This document shows, one piece after another, positions 8,706 to 20,701 of a stretch of 39,506 bases of DNA. The notes under the pieces are model-generated. The model worked only from the letters and a program-made list of their open reading frames with translations. It did not search any database and had not been told where the DNA came from. Made by a program: the position numbers and the translations under genes. The stretch is from Bradyrhizobium sp. (GTDB taxonomy: Bacteria > Pseudomonadota > Alphaproteobacteria > Rhizobiales > Xanthobacteraceae): positions 1 to 39,506 of the forward strand of contig NZ_SSMW01000024.1 in the NCBI RefSeq assembly GCF_004799405.1, written 5' to 3'. Position 1 is the stretch's first letter. Every line of letters begins with the position of its first letter.

Positions 8706-9667
8706 TGGCAATGCCGCCCATCCAGTTTGACCGTGCGACTGGCGTGCTCGAGGGCGCTAATGCCTGGGAGCGGTTGGCGGCCCTTGCTTTGGCGTCGGGC
8801 TCAAAGGTGGCGTCCGCGTTTTCGCATCGTGGCTACAATGGTTGCGCCAATCTCCTGCGCAAGACGCTGCCCGAGCGCGATATCGCGATCAAGCTCAATC
8901 CCGACGCCACGTTCGAGTTTCCCTATGGCGACGGTTACTGGAGCAAATTGCTCAACCGCTCCTTTTGCTACGAAAACGAACTCGAACTGTTGTTTCAGGA
9001 CTCCGCCGACGTCGACTACACGCTGATCGATTGCGGCGCCAATTTCGGCTACTGGTCGGTGCTGATCTCGAGCGCGCCCTATGGCTCCCACAAGGCGATC
9101 GCGATCGAGCCGTCGTCGCAGAATTTCGCCATACTGACGAATAACGCCCGGATCAACGGCGGCCGCTTCGAGGTCATGAAGTGTGCGATCGGCGCCAGCA
9201 GGGGCACCGCGCGGCTGTCGGGCACCAAACATGAGGCGTTCAGCATCGCCGGGGGCGCGCGGGACGGCGGCGAGGATGTGCCGGTCATAGCACTCGACAA
9301 TTTGCTGGACGACGGCAAGATTTCGGTCGGTGGGAAATACCTGATCAAGCTCGATGTCGAGGGCGTCGAGATCGAAGCCATCAAGGGCGGCGCGCGGCTG
9401 CTGCAGGGCGACAGCGTGTTGTTGTGCGAGGAACACGGCAACGATCCCAACCATACGGTATCGCGTTATATTCTCGAGCACACCCCGCTTAAGCTGATCG
9501 TGTACGATCCGCGCAGCCATCGGCTCGAAACCGTCACCGAGCTTTCCATCCTCGACCGCATCAAGGTTTCGTCTCACGTCGGTTACAACGTATTCGGTAC
9601 CGCAAGTGCGTTCTGGCAAGACCGGATTCGCGTGCTGAACGCGAATGCGTCGCGTCGCATGCAATGA
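8705..9667 (+). CDS. FkbM-family SAM-dependent methyltransferase inside the nuo operon
   Basis: A 320-aa protein with a class I methyltransferase fold. Motif I is LIDCGANFGY (residues 108-117), the acidic SAM-ribose contact is E135 in AIEPS, and LIKLDVEGVEIEAIKGG (213-229) is the K-D-V-E-G-x-E motif that marks the FkbM family. FkbM enzymes usually methylate hydroxyls on sugars or polyketides, but many members are uncharacterised. The start ATG overlaps the nuoD stop in TGATG; a longer open frame upstream lies within nuoD in another frame and is not coding. Being coupled to nuoD and followed 14 bp later by nuoE, it should be made with complex I. A role in complex I modification or assembly is an inference only. 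Confidence 0.88.
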   Translation: MAMPPIQFDRATGVLEGANAWERLAALALASGSKVASAFSHRGYNGCANLLRKTLPERDIAIKLNPDATFEFPYGDGYWSKLLNRSFCYENELELLFQDSADVDYTLIDCGANFGYWSVLISSAPYGSHKAIAIEPSSQNFAILTNNARINGGRFEVMKCAIGASRGTARLSGTKHEAFSIAGGARDGGEDVPVIALDNLLDDGKISVGGKYLIKLDVEGVEIEAIKGGARLLQGDSVLLCEEHGNDPNHTVSRYILEHTPLKLIVYDPRSHRLETVTELSILDRIKVSSHVGYNVFGTASAFWQDRIRVLNANASRRMQ

Positions 9668-9681
9668 GAGTCTGAGAAACC

Positions 9682-10293
9682 ATGTCTGTCCGCCGTCTGG
9701 CACCGAAGGAACTACAACCCGCGAACTTCACGTTCACGGCGGAAAACCTTGCCTGGGCCAAAGAACAGATCGCCAAATTCCCGGAAGGACGCCAGGCGTC
9801 CGCGGTGATACCGATCCTGTGGCGGGTGCAGGAGCAGCACGACGGCTGGGTTTCGGAAGCAGCGATCCGCGCCGTCGCCGACCTTCTGAAGATGCCCTAC
9901 ATCCGCGCGCTGGAGATCGCGACCTTCTACACCATGTTCCAGTTGCAACCGGTCGGCAAGAAAGCCCATGTGCAAGTATGCGGCACCACACCGTGCCGGT
10001 TGCGCGGCGCCGGCGATCTCATCGAAGTGTGCCGGAGCCGGATCCACCATGATCCCTTCCATCTGTCCAAGGACGGCAATTTCAGTTGGGAGGAAGTCGA
10101 ATGCCTCGGCGCCTGCGTCAACGCGCCGATGGTGCTGATCGGGAAGGATACCTACGAGGATCTGAGCAAGGAGAGCTTCGGCAAGGTGCTGGACGGCTTT
10201 GCCTCCGGCAATCTACCGAAGCCGGGCCCGCAGAATGGCCGCCAGTTCTCGGCACCCGTGGGCGGGTCGACCACGCTGAAGGAAAAAACATGA
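9682..10293 (+). CDS. nuoE: NADH-quinone oxidoreductase subunit E
   Basis: The 203-aa NuoE (24-kDa subunit) holds the [2Fe-2S] cluster N1a next to the FMN subunit NuoF. The ligands are C100 and C105 in [11 protein letters not shown] and C141 and C145 in [10 protein letters not shown]. The thioredoxin-like fold spans about residues 90-175, with a helical N-terminal part and a poorly conserved 30-residue tail. The stop overlaps the following small gene in ATGA. Confidence 0.97.
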   Translation: MSVRRLAPKELQPANFTFTAENLAWAKEQIAKFPEGRQASAVIPILWRVQEQHDGWVSEAAIRAVADLLKMPYIRALEIATFYTMFQLQPVGKKAHVQVCGTTPCRLRGAGDLIEVCRSRIHHDPFHLSKDGNFSWEEVECLGACVNAPMVLIGKDTYEDLSKESFGKVLDGFASGNLPKPGPQNGRQFSAPVGGSTTLKEKT

Positions 10294-10505
10294 CGCACGA
10301 CCGCGCATCGCAGGCGGCCGCGCCTTGGAGTGCCGGACCGATGGAACGTTGGCGCTACATTGGTCTGCACGCCGTGGTGGCCGGTGCATTCTTTTTCCTG
10401 CTGCAGCGCTACGCGCTGAATGCATCGCTGGATACAAGCCTGCTATGGGCGATGACCCTCGGCGGATGCGCCGCCGGGCTTGCCTATATGCAGTCCAATC
10501 GCTGA
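10290..10505 (+). CDS. Small two-helix membrane protein between nuoE and nuoF
   Basis: The 71-aa product starts at the ATG overlapping the nuoE stop (ATGA, 10290-10293). The first 20 residues are hydrophilic, and two hydrophobic helices follow (about 25-40 and 50-66), with MQSNR at the end. Small two-helix proteins at the same place are known in other alphaproteobacteria; the Rhodobacter nuo operons contain unidentified reading frames, and DUF5337 is one such family. I cannot confirm membership by eye. Tight coupling to nuoE and only 13 bp to nuoF suggest co-translation with complex I. Function unknown. Confidence 0.72.
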   Translation: MTHDRASQAAAPWSAGPMERWRYIGLHAVVAGAFFFLLQRYALNASLDTSLLWAMTLGGCAAGLAYMQSNR

Positions 10506-10518
10506 TCCGAGGAAGCTC

Positions 10519-11844
<1,326 letters not shown>

Positions 11845-11866
11845 GGGCTTGGCAGAGGAGATGAGA

Positions 11867-11992
11867 ATGATGGCATCGAATCGCATGGACCGGTTGCTGG
11901 GCTTATTCAGGATCTGGGTTCGCCTCGACATGATCGCGGGAATTGTGATCGCGGTTACGCTGCTGGCCTATCTGACCCTTCGCTCATCGTGA
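11867..11992 (+). CDS. Tiny single-pass membrane protein between nuoF and nuoG
   Basis: The predicted product is 41 aa, starting at 11867 after the ribosome site GAGGAG (11855-11860); the in-frame ATGs at 11861 and 11870 are alternatives. After a basic, amphipathic segment (NRMDRLLGLFRIWVRL) comes one strong hydrophobic helix (IAGIVIAVTLLAYLTL) and a short RSS tail. Its stop (11990-11992) is one base from the next start. The strong ribosome site and operon position support translation; no family is recognised. Confidence 0.55.
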   Translation: MMASNRMDRLLGLFRIWVRLDMIAGIVIAVTLLAYLTLRSS

Positions 11993-11993
11993 G

Positions 11994-12491
11994 ATGTTGA
12001 TGTCGCAACCAAGCATTTTCTGGTGGCAGAAATACGGGACGCTGGCGCAGATGGCGCAAGCGGCCGTGGCGCTGCTCGGTTTTGTGGCGATCCTGTTTCA
12101 GATCAACGAAATCCGCACCAACAATCGCGCGGTCAGCGCGCGACAGGCATTTCTCGGCTATACCGATCTCGCCTTCAAGAACCCGAAATTCTCGGCACCC
12201 GATTACGATACGATCAAGGCCAGCAGCCGCGACGAGCAGGTTCAATACGAAAGCTTCGTCTCCTATTTCCTGTACGCCTGCGAGGAGGCGACCGCGGCTT
12301 TCGCCGATCGCCGCGAATGGATCGCGTCCTGCGATTACGACCTGAAGCCGCATCTGCCGTTCCTGTGCGAGAAGAACCAGGCGGGACCGGCCTATCTATC
12401 GACCTACAACACCGACACCCAGCAATGGGTGAAGGCGTCCATGAAAACCGCCGGCGTCACACCACCCGACTGCAAGCTCGGAAAGACCTGA
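11994..12491 (+). CDS. Membrane-anchored protein of unknown function between nuoF and nuoG
   Basis: The product is 165 aa from the ATG at 11994, or 163 aa from the ATG at 12000. A helix at about residues 20-37 (MAQAAVALLGFVAILFQI) anchors a soluble helical domain of about 125 residues with the pattern NNRAVSARQAFLGY and SFVSYFLYACEEATAAF. I recall similar single-anchor proteins in rhizobia without function. C-terminal cysteines (CDYDL, FLCEK, PDCKL) stand out. It is placed five bases before nuoG and one base after the tiny membrane protein gene, inside an otherwise standard operon. A complex I accessory role is an inference from position only. Confidence 0.7.
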   Translation: MLMSQPSIFWWQKYGTLAQMAQAAVALLGFVAILFQINEIRTNNRAVSARQAFLGYTDLAFKNPKFSAPDYDTIKASSRDEQVQYESFVSYFLYACEEATAAFADRREWIASCDYDLKPHLPFLCEKNQAGPAYLSTYNTDTQQWVKASMKTAGVTPPDCKLGKT

Positions 12492-12496
12492 AGGCA

Positions 12497-14572
12497 ATGA
12501 CCAAACTCATCGTCGATGGCAAAGAAATCGATGTTCCCGCCGAATACACGCTGCTGCAGGCGTGCGAGGCCGCGGGCGCGGAAATTCCGCGTTTTTGCTA
12601 CCACGAGCGGCTGTCGATCGCCGGCAATTGCCGGATGTGCCTGGTCGAAGTGAAGGGCGGACCGAAGCCGGTCGCAAGCTGTGCCTGGGGCGTCCGCGAT
12701 TGCCGTCCCGGTCCCAAGGGCGAGCCCCCGGAAATCTCGACCCGCTCGCCGATGGTGAAGAAGGCGCGCGAAGGCGTGATGGAATTTCTGCTGATCAATC
12801 ATCCCCTGGATTGCCCGATCTGCGATCAGGGCGGCGAGTGCGACCTGCAGGACCAGGCGATGGGCTACGGCGTCGATACCAGCCGCTTTGCCGAGAACAA
12901 GCGCGCGGTCGAAGACAAATATCTCGGCGCGCTGGTCAAGACCTCGATGAACCGCTGCATCCAGTGCACGCGCTGCGTCCGCTTCGCCGCCGAAGTATGC
13001 GGCGTGCCGGAAATGGGCGCTACGGGGCGCGGCGAGGACATGGAGATTACGACTTATCTGGAGACGGCGCTGACTTCCGAATTGCAGGGCAATCTCGTCG
13101 ACATCTGTCCGGTCGGCGCGCTGACCTCCAAACCCTATGCGTTCGCGGCACGGCCCTGGGAACTCGACAAAACCCAGTCGATCGACGTCATGGACGCCGT
13201 CGGCTCGGCCATTCGAATCGATACCCGCGGCCGCGAGGTGATGCGGATCCTGCCGCGCGTCAATGAGGCTGTGAACGAGGAGTGGATTTCCGACAAAACC
13301 CGGCATGTCGTCGATGGCCTGCGTACCCAGCGGCTCGACCGGCCCTATATCCGGGAGAACGGCCAGCTTCGCGCCGCGTCCTGGTCGGAAGCGTTCGCGG
13401 CCATCGCGGCCAAAGCCGGCCGTATCGACGGCAAGCGGATCGGCGCCATCGCCGGCGATCTTGCCGCGGTCGAAGAGATGTTCGCGCTCAAGGACCTGCT
13501 GGCGAAATGCGGCTCGGTCAATCTTGCGACCCAGGGCAGTGACGGCTTTGATCCGAAGGCCGGCCGCGCATCCTACATTTTCAACCCCGGCATCGCCGGC
13601 ATCGATCAGGCCGATGCGTTGCTGATCGTCGGCTCGAACCCGCGCAAGGAAGCCGCGGTGCTCAACGCCCGCATCCGCAAGCGCTGGCGCAGCGGTGCGC
13701 TCAAGATCGGTGTGATCGGCGCCAAAACCGACCTTACCTACGACTACGACTATCTCGGCGCGGGCACCGATTCTCTCGGCGATCTCGCAGCAGGCAAGCA
13801 TTCCTTCGCGGATGTGCTGAAGGGGGCCAACAAACCGCTGGCGCTGGTCGGCGCCGGCGTGGCTTCGCGGCATGATGGCGCTGCGGTGTTCGCGCTCGCG
13901 GCGAAACTGGCCGTCGATTTCGGTGCACTCAAGGATGGCTGGAACGGTTTCGGCGTTCTGCACAACGCCGCGTCGCGCGTCGGCGCGCTCGATATCGGAT
14001 TTGCGGCCAATGCCAGCGGCTTGAGTGCAGCCGAGATGACGACGTTCGGCACGCTCGACGTGCTGTTCCTGCTCGGCGCCGATGAGATCAAGGTGCCGGA
14101 CGGCACCTTCGTGGTCTACATCGGCACCCACGGCGATCGCGGAGCGCATCGCGCCGACGTGATCCTGCCGGGTGCTGCCTACACCGAAAAGCAGGGTCTC
14201 TACGTCAACACCGAAGGCCGGGTGCAGATGGCCAACCGCGCCGCGTTTCCCCCGGGGGACGCGCGCGAAGATTGGGCGGTCATCCGCGCGTTGTCGGACG
14301 TTCTCGGCAAGAAGCTGCCTTACGATTCCCTCGGCGCGTTGCGGCAGGCGATCTTCAAGGCGGCGCCGCATCTGATGCGCGTCGACCAGATCGAAGCCGG
14401 CAATGCCGCCGATATCAAGACCCTCGCGGCGAAGGGCGGCAGCGTCGAGAAGGCGCCGTTCAAAGCAGCGATCGAGGATTTTTACCTGACCAATCCGATC
14501 GCGCGCGCGTCGGCGATCATGGCGGAATGCTCGCGCCTGGCCTCCGGTCAAATGTTGACGGCGGCGGAGTGA
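12497..14572 (+). CDS. nuoG: NADH-quinone oxidoreductase subunit G
   Basis: The 691-aa NuoG (75-kDa subunit) carries three iron-sulfur clusters. The N-terminal plant-type ferredoxin has C34, C45, C48 and C62 for N1b. The next part has H102-x3-C106-x2-C109-x5-C115 for N5 ([14 protein letters not shown]). C154, C157, C160 and C204 hold N4. The rest is a degenerate molybdopterin-oxidoreductase domain. The extra N7 cysteine motif of some bacteria is not apparent in the region after N4. The start at 12497 follows GAAGG closely; a longer open frame upstream lies inside the preceding gene in another frame. Confidence 0.97.
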   Translation: MTKLIVDGKEIDVPAEYTLLQACEAAGAEIPRFCYHERLSIAGNCRMCLVEVKGGPKPVASCAWGVRDCRPGPKGEPPEISTRSPMVKKAREGVMEFLLINHPLDCPICDQGGECDLQDQAMGYGVDTSRFAENKRAVEDKYLGALVKTSMNRCIQCTRCVRFAAEVCGVPEMGATGRGEDMEITTYLETALTSELQGNLVDICPVGALTSKPYAFAARPWELDKTQSIDVMDAVGSAIRIDTRGREVMRILPRVNEAVNEEWISDKTRHVVDGLRTQRLDRPYIRENGQLRAASWSEAFAAIAAKAGRIDGKRIGAIAGDLAAVEEMFALKDLLAKCGSVNLATQGSDGFDPKAGRASYIFNPGIAGIDQADALLIVGSNPRKEAAVLNARIRKRWRSGALKIGVIGAKTDLTYDYDYLGAGTDSLGDLAAGKHSFADVLKGANKPLALVGAGVASRHDGAAVFALAAKLAVDFGALKDGWNGFGVLHNAASRVGALDIGFAANASGLSAAEMTTFGTLDVLFLLGADEIKVPDGTFVVYIGTHGDRGAHRADVILPGAAYTEKQGLYVNTEGRVQMANRAAFPPGDAREDWAVIRALSDVLGKKLPYDSLGALRQAIFKAAPHLMRVDQIEAGNAADIKTLAAKGGSVEKAPFKAAIEDFYLTNPIARASAIMAECSRLASGQMLTAAE

Positions 14573-14576
14573 GCTG

Positions 14577-15617
14577 ATGGCTGAGTTCTTCGCAAGCGCA
14601 TTCTGGACCGGCTTCCTCTGGCCGCTGATCGTCATGGTCGCGCAGAGCCTCTTGCTGCTCGTCGTGCTCCTGATCGCGATCGCCTACATCCTTTTGGCCG
14701 ACCGCAAGATCTGGGCGGCGGTGCAGATCCGGCGCGGACCCAACGTGGTCGGACCGTGGGGCCTGTTCCAGTCCTTCGCCGACCTCCTGAAGTTCGTGCT
14801 GAAGGAGCCGATCATTCCCTCCGGCGCCAACAAGGGCGTGTTCCTGCTGGCCCCGCTGGTGAGCTGCGTGCTGGCGCTGGCGGCCTGGGCCGTGATCCCG
14901 ATGAATTTGGGCTGGGTGATCTCCGACATCAATGTCGGCGTGCTCTACATCTTTGCGATCTCGTCGCTGTCGATCTACGGCATCATCATGGCCGGCTGGT
15001 CGTCGAACTCGAAATACCCATTCCTCGCCGCGCTTCGATCGGCGGCCCAGATGGTGAGTTACGAGGTCTCGATCGGCTTTGTCATCATCACGGTCCTGCT
15101 TTGCGCCGGCTCGCTGAACCTGTCGGCGGTGGTCGAGGCGCAGAACTCGAAATGGGGATTGCTCGGCTGGTACTGGCTGCCGCTGTTCCCGATGTTCGTG
15201 GTGTTCTACGTCTCGGCGCTGGCCGAGACCAACCGTCCACCGTTCGACCTGGTGGAAGCCGAATCCGAACTGGTCGCGGGCTTCATGGTCGAATACGGCT
15301 CGACGCCGTATCTGTTGTTCATGCTCGGCGAATATGTCGCGATCACCACGATGTGCGCGCTGGCCTCGATCCTGTTCCTCGGCGGCTGGCTGCCGCCGGT
15401 TCCCTATCCGCCGTTTACCTGGGTGCCCGGAGTGATCTGGTTCGTGCTCAAGGTATTTTTCATGTTCTTCCTGTTTGCAATGGCAAAGGCGATCGTGCCG
15501 CGCTACCGCTACGACCAGTTGATGCGGCTCGGCTGGAAGGTGTTCCTGCCGTTATCGCTGGCGATGGTGGTGATCGTTGCCGCCGTGCTGCAATTTGCGG
15601 GGCTCGCGCCGAAATGA
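14577..15617 (+). CDS. nuoH: NADH-quinone oxidoreductase subunit H
   Basis: The 346-aa NuoH (ND1 homologue) is the membrane subunit that links the quinone site to the proton-pumping arm. Eight or more hydrophobic helices are visible. [18 protein letters not shown] after helix 1 and [10 protein letters not shown] followed by [15 protein letters not shown] are the hallmark motifs with the conserved glutamates of the E-channel. It starts four bases after nuoG ends. Confidence 0.97.
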   Translation: MAEFFASAFWTGFLWPLIVMVAQSLLLLVVLLIAIAYILLADRKIWAAVQIRRGPNVVGPWGLFQSFADLLKFVLKEPIIPSGANKGVFLLAPLVSCVLALAAWAVIPMNLGWVISDINVGVLYIFAISSLSIYGIIMAGWSSNSKYPFLAALRSAAQMVSYEVSIGFVIITVLLCAGSLNLSAVVEAQNSKWGLLGWYWLPLFPMFVVFYVSALAETNRPPFDLVEAESELVAGFMVEYGSTPYLLFMLGEYVAITTMCALASILFLGGWLPPVPYPPFTWVPGVIWFVLKVFFMFFLFAMAKAIVPRYRYDQLMRLGWKVFLPLSLAMVVIVAAVLQFAGLAPK

Positions 15618-15624
15618 GGTCGCC

Positions 15625-16119
15625 ATGAGTGTCAATGTCAACGCCACCGCCCGGTCGCTGCTGCTGTCCGAATTCGTATGGGCGTTCTTTCTCGCCATGC
15701 GCTATTTCTTCAAGCCGAAGCCGACGCTGAATTATCCGTTCGAGAAGGGGCCGATCTCGCCGCGTTTCCGCGGCGAGCATGCGCTGCGCCGCTATCCCAA
15801 CGGCGAGGAGCGCTGCATCGCCTGCAAGCTGTGCGAGGCGATCTGCCCGGCGCAGGCCATCACCATCGAGGCCGGCCCGCGCCGCAATGACGGCACCCGC
15901 CGTACCGTGCGCTACGACATCGACATGGTGAAATGCATCTATTGCGGGCTGTGCCAGGAAGCCTGTCCGGTCGACGCCATCGTCGAGGGACCGAATTTCG
16001 AATTCGCGACCGAGACCCGCGAGGAACTCTATTATGACAAGGCGAAACTTCTCGCCAACGGCGACCGCTGGGAGCGCGAGCTTGCGAAATCAATCGAACT
16101 CGACGCGCCGTACCGGTGA
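15625..16119 (+). CDS. nuoI: NADH-quinone oxidoreductase subunit I
   Basis: The 164-aa NuoI (TYKY subunit) passes electrons through two [4Fe-4S] clusters, N6a and N6b, towards N2. The two ferredoxin motifs are C64-x2-C67-x2-C70-x3-C74 ([11 protein letters not shown]) and C104-x2-C107-x2-C110-x3-C114 ([11 protein letters not shown]). An amphipathic N-terminal segment ([19 protein letters not shown]) lies on the membrane in known structures. The ATG at 15625 gives the normal length; an upstream in-frame start at 15577 would run into nuoH. Confidence 0.97.
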   Translation: MSVNVNATARSLLLSEFVWAFFLAMRYFFKPKPTLNYPFEKGPISPRFRGEHALRRYPNGEERCIACKLCEAICPAQAITIEAGPRRNDGTRRTVRYDIDMVKCIYCGLCQEACPVDAIVEGPNFEFATETREELYYDKAKLLANGDRWERELAKSIELDAPYR

Positions 16120-16128
16120 GGTGAGGGT

Positions 16129-16767
16129 ATGATCCTTCCGGCGTTGTTCTTCTATCTGTTCGCCGGCGTCTGCGTGGCCTCGGCGGTGATGGTGATTGTG
16201 TCGCGCAATCCCGTGCATTCCGTGCTGTTTTTGATCCTGGCATTCGTCAGCGCCGCCGGCCTATTCATTCTGATGGGCGCCGAATTCCTGGCGATGATCC
16301 TGGTGGTGGTCTATGTCGGCGCGGTCGCGGTGCTGTTCCTGTTCGTGATCATGATGCTCGACGTCGATTTCACCGAACTGCGCGAAGGCTTCAGCCAATA
16401 CCTGCCGATCGGTCTGGTGATCGGCGCACTATTCCTGTTCGAACTGCTGCTCGTCGTCGGCGGCTGGGTCATCAATCCGGCGGTCACGAAATCCATCACT
16501 GCGGCGATCCCGACCAACGTCAGCAACACCCAGGCGCTCGGTCTCGTGCTCTACACCAAATATATTCACTACTTCCAGATCGCCGGCATGGTGCTGCTGG
16601 TCGCGATGATCGGCGCCATCGTGCTGACGCTGCGCCACAAGGTCAGCGTAAAGCGGCAGGACATCAATGTGCAGAACGCGCGGACGCCGGAACTTGCGAT
16701 GAGCGTGCGCAAGGTGGCCTCGGGGCAGGGCCTGCAGGACGCCGACGCGCCGGAGTGGGTGCAATGA
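16129..16767 (+). CDS. nuoJ: NADH-quinone oxidoreductase subunit J
   Basis: The 212-aa NuoJ (ND6 homologue) is a five-helix membrane subunit. The family motif around helix 3, [20 protein letters not shown], contains the pi-bulge region ([11 protein letters not shown]). It starts nine bases after nuoI, and its stop overlaps nuoK in ATGA. The hydrophilic C-terminal tail of about 40 residues (after [10 protein letters not shown]) is as usual in alphaproteobacteria. Confidence 0.96.
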   Translation: MILPALFFYLFAGVCVASAVMVIVSRNPVHSVLFLILAFVSAAGLFILMGAEFLAMILVVVYVGAVAVLFLFVIMMLDVDFTELREGFSQYLPIGLVIGALFLFELLLVVGGWVINPAVTKSITAAIPTNVSNTQALGLVLYTKYIHYFQIAGMVLLVAMIGAIVLTLRHKVSVKRQDINVQNARTPELAMSVRKVASGQGLQDADAPEWVQ

Positions 16768-17072
16768 CGATCGGCCTCGGACATTACCTGGCGGTCGGCG
16801 CGATCCTGTTCACGCTCGGCATTCTCGGCATCTTTCTCAACCGCAAGAACATCATCGTTATCCTGATGTCGATCGAGCTGATTTTGCTGGCGGTCAATAT
16901 CAATCTGGTCGCGTTCTCGACGTTCCTCGGCGACATCGTCGGCCAGGTGTTTGCGTTGCTGGTGCTGACGGTGGCCGCAGCCGAAGCGGCGATCGGTCTG
17001 GCGGTGCTGGTCGTGTACTTCCGCAACCGCGGTTCGATCGCGGTTGAAGACGTCAATCTGATGAAGGGCTAG
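16764..17072 (+). CDS. nuoK: NADH-quinone oxidoreductase subunit K
   Basis: The 102-aa NuoK (ND4L homologue) is a three-helix membrane subunit in the proton path. The conserved glutamates are in [11 protein letters not shown] (helix 2) and [13 protein letters not shown] (helix 3). The ATG at 16764 overlaps the nuoJ stop; an in-frame GTG at 16755 would add three residues and is less likely. The C-terminal VNLMKG is typical. Confidence 0.97.
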   Translation: MTIGLGHYLAVGAILFTLGILGIFLNRKNIIVILMSIELILLAVNINLVAFSTFLGDIVGQVFALLVLTVAAAEAAIGLAVLVVYFRNRGSIAVEDVNLMKG

Positions 17073-17080
17073 CGCGGCAA

Positions 17081-19168
17081 ATGATTCAGACAATCGTCTT
17101 TCTGCCGCTGATCGGCGCGCTCATCGCGGGCCTGATCTCGATCGTTGGCGCGCATGCGCGCAATCCGAGCGGCGACACCGTCGAATATCATGACGACGCG
17201 CATGGTCACGGCGAGCCTTCGATTACCGAGGACGCAGGCGTCATCCATGCGTCCCACGACGAATCCGACGGGCATGACGATCACGATCACGCCGTCGAGC
17301 CGGCAGCGGCGGGTTCGCGCGCCGCCGAATTGATCACGACAGGGCTGTTGCTGATTTCGGCGGGGTTGTCGTGGTTTGCGCTGGTCGATGTCGGTTTCAT
17401 GCACCACGACGCGCGGATCGCGCTGTTTCCCTGGATCACGTCAGGCGATCTGCAGGTCTCGTGGTCGCTGCGGGTCGACACGCTGACCGCCGTGATGCTG
17501 GTGGTCGTCAACACCGTGTCATCGCTGGTGCACCTGTATTCGATCGGTTACATGGACGAGGATCCGTACCGGCCGCGATTCTTCAGCTATCTGTCGCTGT
17601 TCACCTTCGCGATGCTGATGCTGGTGACGGCGGACAACCTGGTGCAGCTGTTTTTCGGCTGGGAAGGCGTCGGGCTCGCGAGCTATCTGCTGATCGGATT
17701 CTGGTACCAGAAACCGTCGGCCAATGCTGCCGCGATCAAGGCCTTCGTCGTCAATCGCGTCGGCGATTTCGGGTTTGCACTCGGCATCTTCGCGATCTTC
17801 ATGCTGATCGGTTCGACCGATTTCGAGACCATCTTTGCGGGTGCGCCGGGCCTGACCGGCAAGACCATCGATTTCTTCGGCTGGCACGCCGACGCCCTGA
17901 CGCTGACATGCGTGTTGTTGTTCATGGGTGCGATGGGTAAATCGGCCCAGTTCCTGCTGCACACCTGGTTGCCGGACGCCATGGAAGGCCCGACGCCGGT
18001 TTCGGCGTTGATCCATGCCGCGACCATGGTCACCGCCGGCGTTTTCATGGTGGCGCGGCTGTCGCCGCTGTTTGAACTCGCGCCGAATGCGCAGGCCGTG
18101 GTGATGTTCTTCGGCGCCACCACCGCGTTCTTTGCCGCCACCGTCGGCCTCGTGCAGAACGACATCAAGCGCATCGTGGCCTATTCGACCTGTTCGCAGC
18201 TCGGCTACATGTTCGTGGCGATGGGGGCGGGCGCCTATTCCGTCGGGATGTTCCACCTGTTCACCCACGCTTTCTTCAAGGCGCTGTTGTTCCTGGGTTC
18301 GGGTTCGGTGATCTACGCGATGCACCACGAGCAGGACATCCGCAACATGGGCGGGTTGAAGGACCGCATTCCCTTCACGTTCATTGTGATGACCATCGGC
18401 ACGCTGGCGCTGACCGGCTTTCCATTGTTCGCGGGTTACTTCTCCAAGGATGCGATCATCGAATCGGCCTACGCGTCGCATAACCCGTTCGCGGTCTACG
18501 CCTTCATCCTGACCGTCGCCGCCGCCGGACTGACCGCGTTCTATTCGTGGCGCCTGATCTTCAAGACCTTCTTTGGCGAACCGCATGATATCGAGCATTA
18601 CGAAGCGGCGCATGAAAGCCCGCTGTGGATGCTGATCCCGATCGGCATCCTCGCCGCCGGATCGATCCTTGCGGGCTTTCCGTTCAAGGAATTGTTCGCG
18701 GGCCACAATGTCGAGGAATTCTTCCGCGAGTCGCTGAAGATGAATCCGCACATCATCGAGGACATGGAAAACATCCCGGAGACGATGAAGTTGTTGCCAA
18801 CGGCGATGATGGCGTTGGGCTTCCTGGTGTCCTACGTCTTCTATATCCGCCGGCCATACCTGCCGGTCGAACTCGCCAACCAGCAGCCGATGCTCTACCA
18901 GTTCCTGCTCAACAAGTGGTACTTCGACGAACTCTACGACCTGATCTTCGTGCGCCCCGCCAAATGGCTGGGCCGCTTCCTGTGGAAGGTCGGCGACGGC
19001 TATATCATCGACGGCCTCGGTCCCGATGGCGTTTCGGCCCGTGTGCTTGAGGTGACCCGCAACGTGGTGAAGCTGCAGACCGGCTATCTCTACCACTACG
19101 CCTTCGCGATGCTGATCGGGGTTGCCGGATTGATCACCTGGTTCATGTTTGGCGCGGGAGGCCAGTGA
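17081..19168 (+). CDS. nuoL: NADH-quinone oxidoreductase subunit L with a His/Asp-rich insertion
   Basis: The 695-aa NuoL (ND5 homologue) is the distal antiporter-like proton-pumping subunit, with a long lateral helix at its C-terminus. [19 protein letters not shown] and [20 protein letters not shown], with the conserved Lys and Glu of the channel, are intact. The odd feature is residues about 25-80, between the first and second hydrophobic helices. This stretch is rich in His, Asp and Glu (nine His, including HGHG and GHDDHDH), where many homologues have a short loop. The loop could bind metal, but this is inference. The stop overlaps nuoM in TGATG. Confidence 0.96.
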   Translation: MIQTIVFLPLIGALIAGLISIVGAHARNPSGDTVEYHDDAHGHGEPSITEDAGVIHASHDESDGHDDHDHAVEPAAAGSRAAELITTGLLLISAGLSWFALVDVGFMHHDARIALFPWITSGDLQVSWSLRVDTLTAVMLVVVNTVSSLVHLYSIGYMDEDPYRPRFFSYLSLFTFAMLMLVTADNLVQLFFGWEGVGLASYLLIGFWYQKPSANAAAIKAFVVNRVGDFGFALGIFAIFMLIGSTDFETIFAGAPGLTGKTIDFFGWHADALTLTCVLLFMGAMGKSAQFLLHTWLPDAMEGPTPVSALIHAATMVTAGVFMVARLSPLFELAPNAQAVVMFFGATTAFFAATVGLVQNDIKRIVAYSTCSQLGYMFVAMGAGAYSVGMFHLFTHAFFKALLFLGSGSVIYAMHHEQDIRNMGGLKDRIPFTFIVMTIGTLALTGFPLFAGYFSKDAIIESAYASHNPFAVYAFILTVAAAGLTAFYSWRLIFKTFFGEPHDIEHYEAAHESPLWMLIPIGILAAGSILAGFPFKELFAGHNVEEFFRESLKMNPHIIEDMENIPETMKLLPTAMMALGFLVSYVFYIRRPYLPVELANQQPMLYQFLLNKWYFDELYDLIFVRPAKWLGRFLWKVGDGYIIDGLGPDGVSARVLEVTRNVVKLQTGYLYHYAFAMLIGVAGLITWFMFGAGGQ

Positions 19169-20676
19169 TGACAACCTGGCCGATTCTCTCCGTTGTGACC
19201 TTCCTGCCGGTGGTCGGGGCGCTCCTGATCTATATCAGCCGCGGCGACGACGAAGCCGCACGGCGCAATTCGCGCTGGATCGCGCTGTGGACCACGCTGA
19301 TCACCTTTGTGGTTTCGCTGATCCTGGTGGCGCGGTTCGATTCGACCCAGCCGGATTTCCAGTTCGTCGAGAAGATGCAGTGGCTTTCCAGCGGCATCAG
19401 TTATCACATGGGCGTCGACGGCATTTCGCTGCCGTTCGTGATCCTGACCACCGCGTTGATGCCGTTCTGCATCGTCGCGAGCTGGAAATCGGTGACGATG
19501 CGGGTGCGCGAATACATGATGGCGTTTCTTCTGTTGGAAACGCTGATGGTCGGCACCTTCTGCGCGCTCGACCTCGTGCTGTTCTATCTGTTCTTCGAAG
19601 GCGGTCTGATCCCGATGTTCCTGATCATCGGGGTATGGGGCGGCCCGCGCCGGGTCTACGCCTCCTTCAAGTTCTTCCTCTACACGCTGCTCGGCTCGGT
19701 GCTGATGCTGCTGGCGATCATGGCGCTGTTCTGGAACGCCGGCACCACCGACATTCCGACCCTGATGCATACGGCGGTGCCACGCAGCCTCCAGACCTGG
19801 GCGTGGCTGGCGTTCTTTGCCTCCTTCGCGGTGAAGATGCCGATGTGGCCGGTTCACACCTGGTTGCCGGATGCGCATGTCGAGGCGCCAACCGCAGGTT
19901 CGGTGATCCTGGCCGCCATCCTGCTAAAGATGGGCGGCTACGGGTTCCTGCGGTTCTCGCTGCCGATGTTTCCCCTTGCCTCGCATCATTTTGCGCCGCT
20001 GATCTTCTCGCTCTCGATTATTGCCATCATCTACACTTCGCTGGTGGCCTTGATGCAGGAAGACATCAAGAAACTGATCGCTTATTCGTCGGTGGCGCAT
20101 ATGGGATTCGTCACCATGGGAATCTTTGCCGGCACGACCCAGGGCGTCGCCGGCGGCGTATTCCAGATGATCTCGCACGGCATCGTCTCCGGTGCGCTGT
20201 TCCTCTGCGTCGGCATCGTCTACGACCGCATGCATACCCGCGAGATCACCGCCTATGGCGGATTGGTCAACCGCATGCCGCTCTATGCCCTGGTGTTCAT
20301 GGTCTTCACCATGGCCAATGTCGGCTTGCCCGGCACCTCCGGCTTCGTCGGCGAGTTCATGACGCTGATCGGCACCTTCAAGGTCTCGATCCCCACCGCC
20401 GCCTTCGCCACGCTGGGCGTGATCCTTTCCGCCGCCTACGCGCTCTGGCTCTATCGCAAGGTAATATTCGGCGCGCTGGTAAGGCCGTCGCTGGCGAGCA
20501 TCAAGGATCTGACCTTCCGCGAGAGCCTGACGCTGATGCCGCTGGTGGCTCTCACCATCCTGTTTGGATTTTATCCGAAGCCGGTGCTCGACATGTCGGC
20601 GGCCTCGGTGCAGCAACTCGTTACCAATTACAGCCAAGCGGTGACTGCCATCAAGGCAGCCGCGCTGCTGCAGTGA
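19168..20676 (+). CDS. nuoM: NADH-quinone oxidoreductase subunit M
   Basis: The 502-aa NuoM (ND4 homologue) is an antiporter-like proton-pumping subunit. About 14 hydrophobic helices are visible. [20 protein letters not shown] carries the conserved channel glutamate, and [20 protein letters not shown] is the central family motif. The ATG at 19168 overlaps the nuoL stop in TGATG; a GTG immediately upstream is in frame but less likely. Confidence 0.97.
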   Translation: MTTWPILSVVTFLPVVGALLIYISRGDDEAARRNSRWIALWTTLITFVVSLILVARFDSTQPDFQFVEKMQWLSSGISYHMGVDGISLPFVILTTALMPFCIVASWKSVTMRVREYMMAFLLLETLMVGTFCALDLVLFYLFFEGGLIPMFLIIGVWGGPRRVYASFKFFLYTLLGSVLMLLAIMALFWNAGTTDIPTLMHTAVPRSLQTWAWLAFFASFAVKMPMWPVHTWLPDAHVEAPTAGSVILAAILLKMGGYGFLRFSLPMFPLASHHFAPLIFSLSIIAIIYTSLVALMQEDIKKLIAYSSVAHMGFVTMGIFAGTTQGVAGGVFQMISHGIVSGALFLCVGIVYDRMHTREITAYGGLVNRMPLYALVFMVFTMANVGLPGTSGFVGEFMTLIGTFKVSIPTAAFATLGVILSAAYALWLYRKVIFGALVRPSLASIKDLTFRESLTLMPLVALTILFGFYPKPVLDMSAASVQQLVTNYSQAVTAIKAAALLQ

Positions 20677-20701
20677 AAGCAGCAGGTCAGGACAACGCGC
20701 C

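Noticed and set aside
12404..14635. Minus-strand 743-aa open frame opposite nuoG
   Set aside because: Antisense shadow of nuoG, with low-complexity Arg/Asp/His-rich composition and no recognisable domain.
17519..19174. Minus-strand 551-aa open frame opposite nuoL
   Set aside because: Antisense shadow of nuoL; composition typical of reversed membrane-protein codons (many His, Arg, Gln, Asp).
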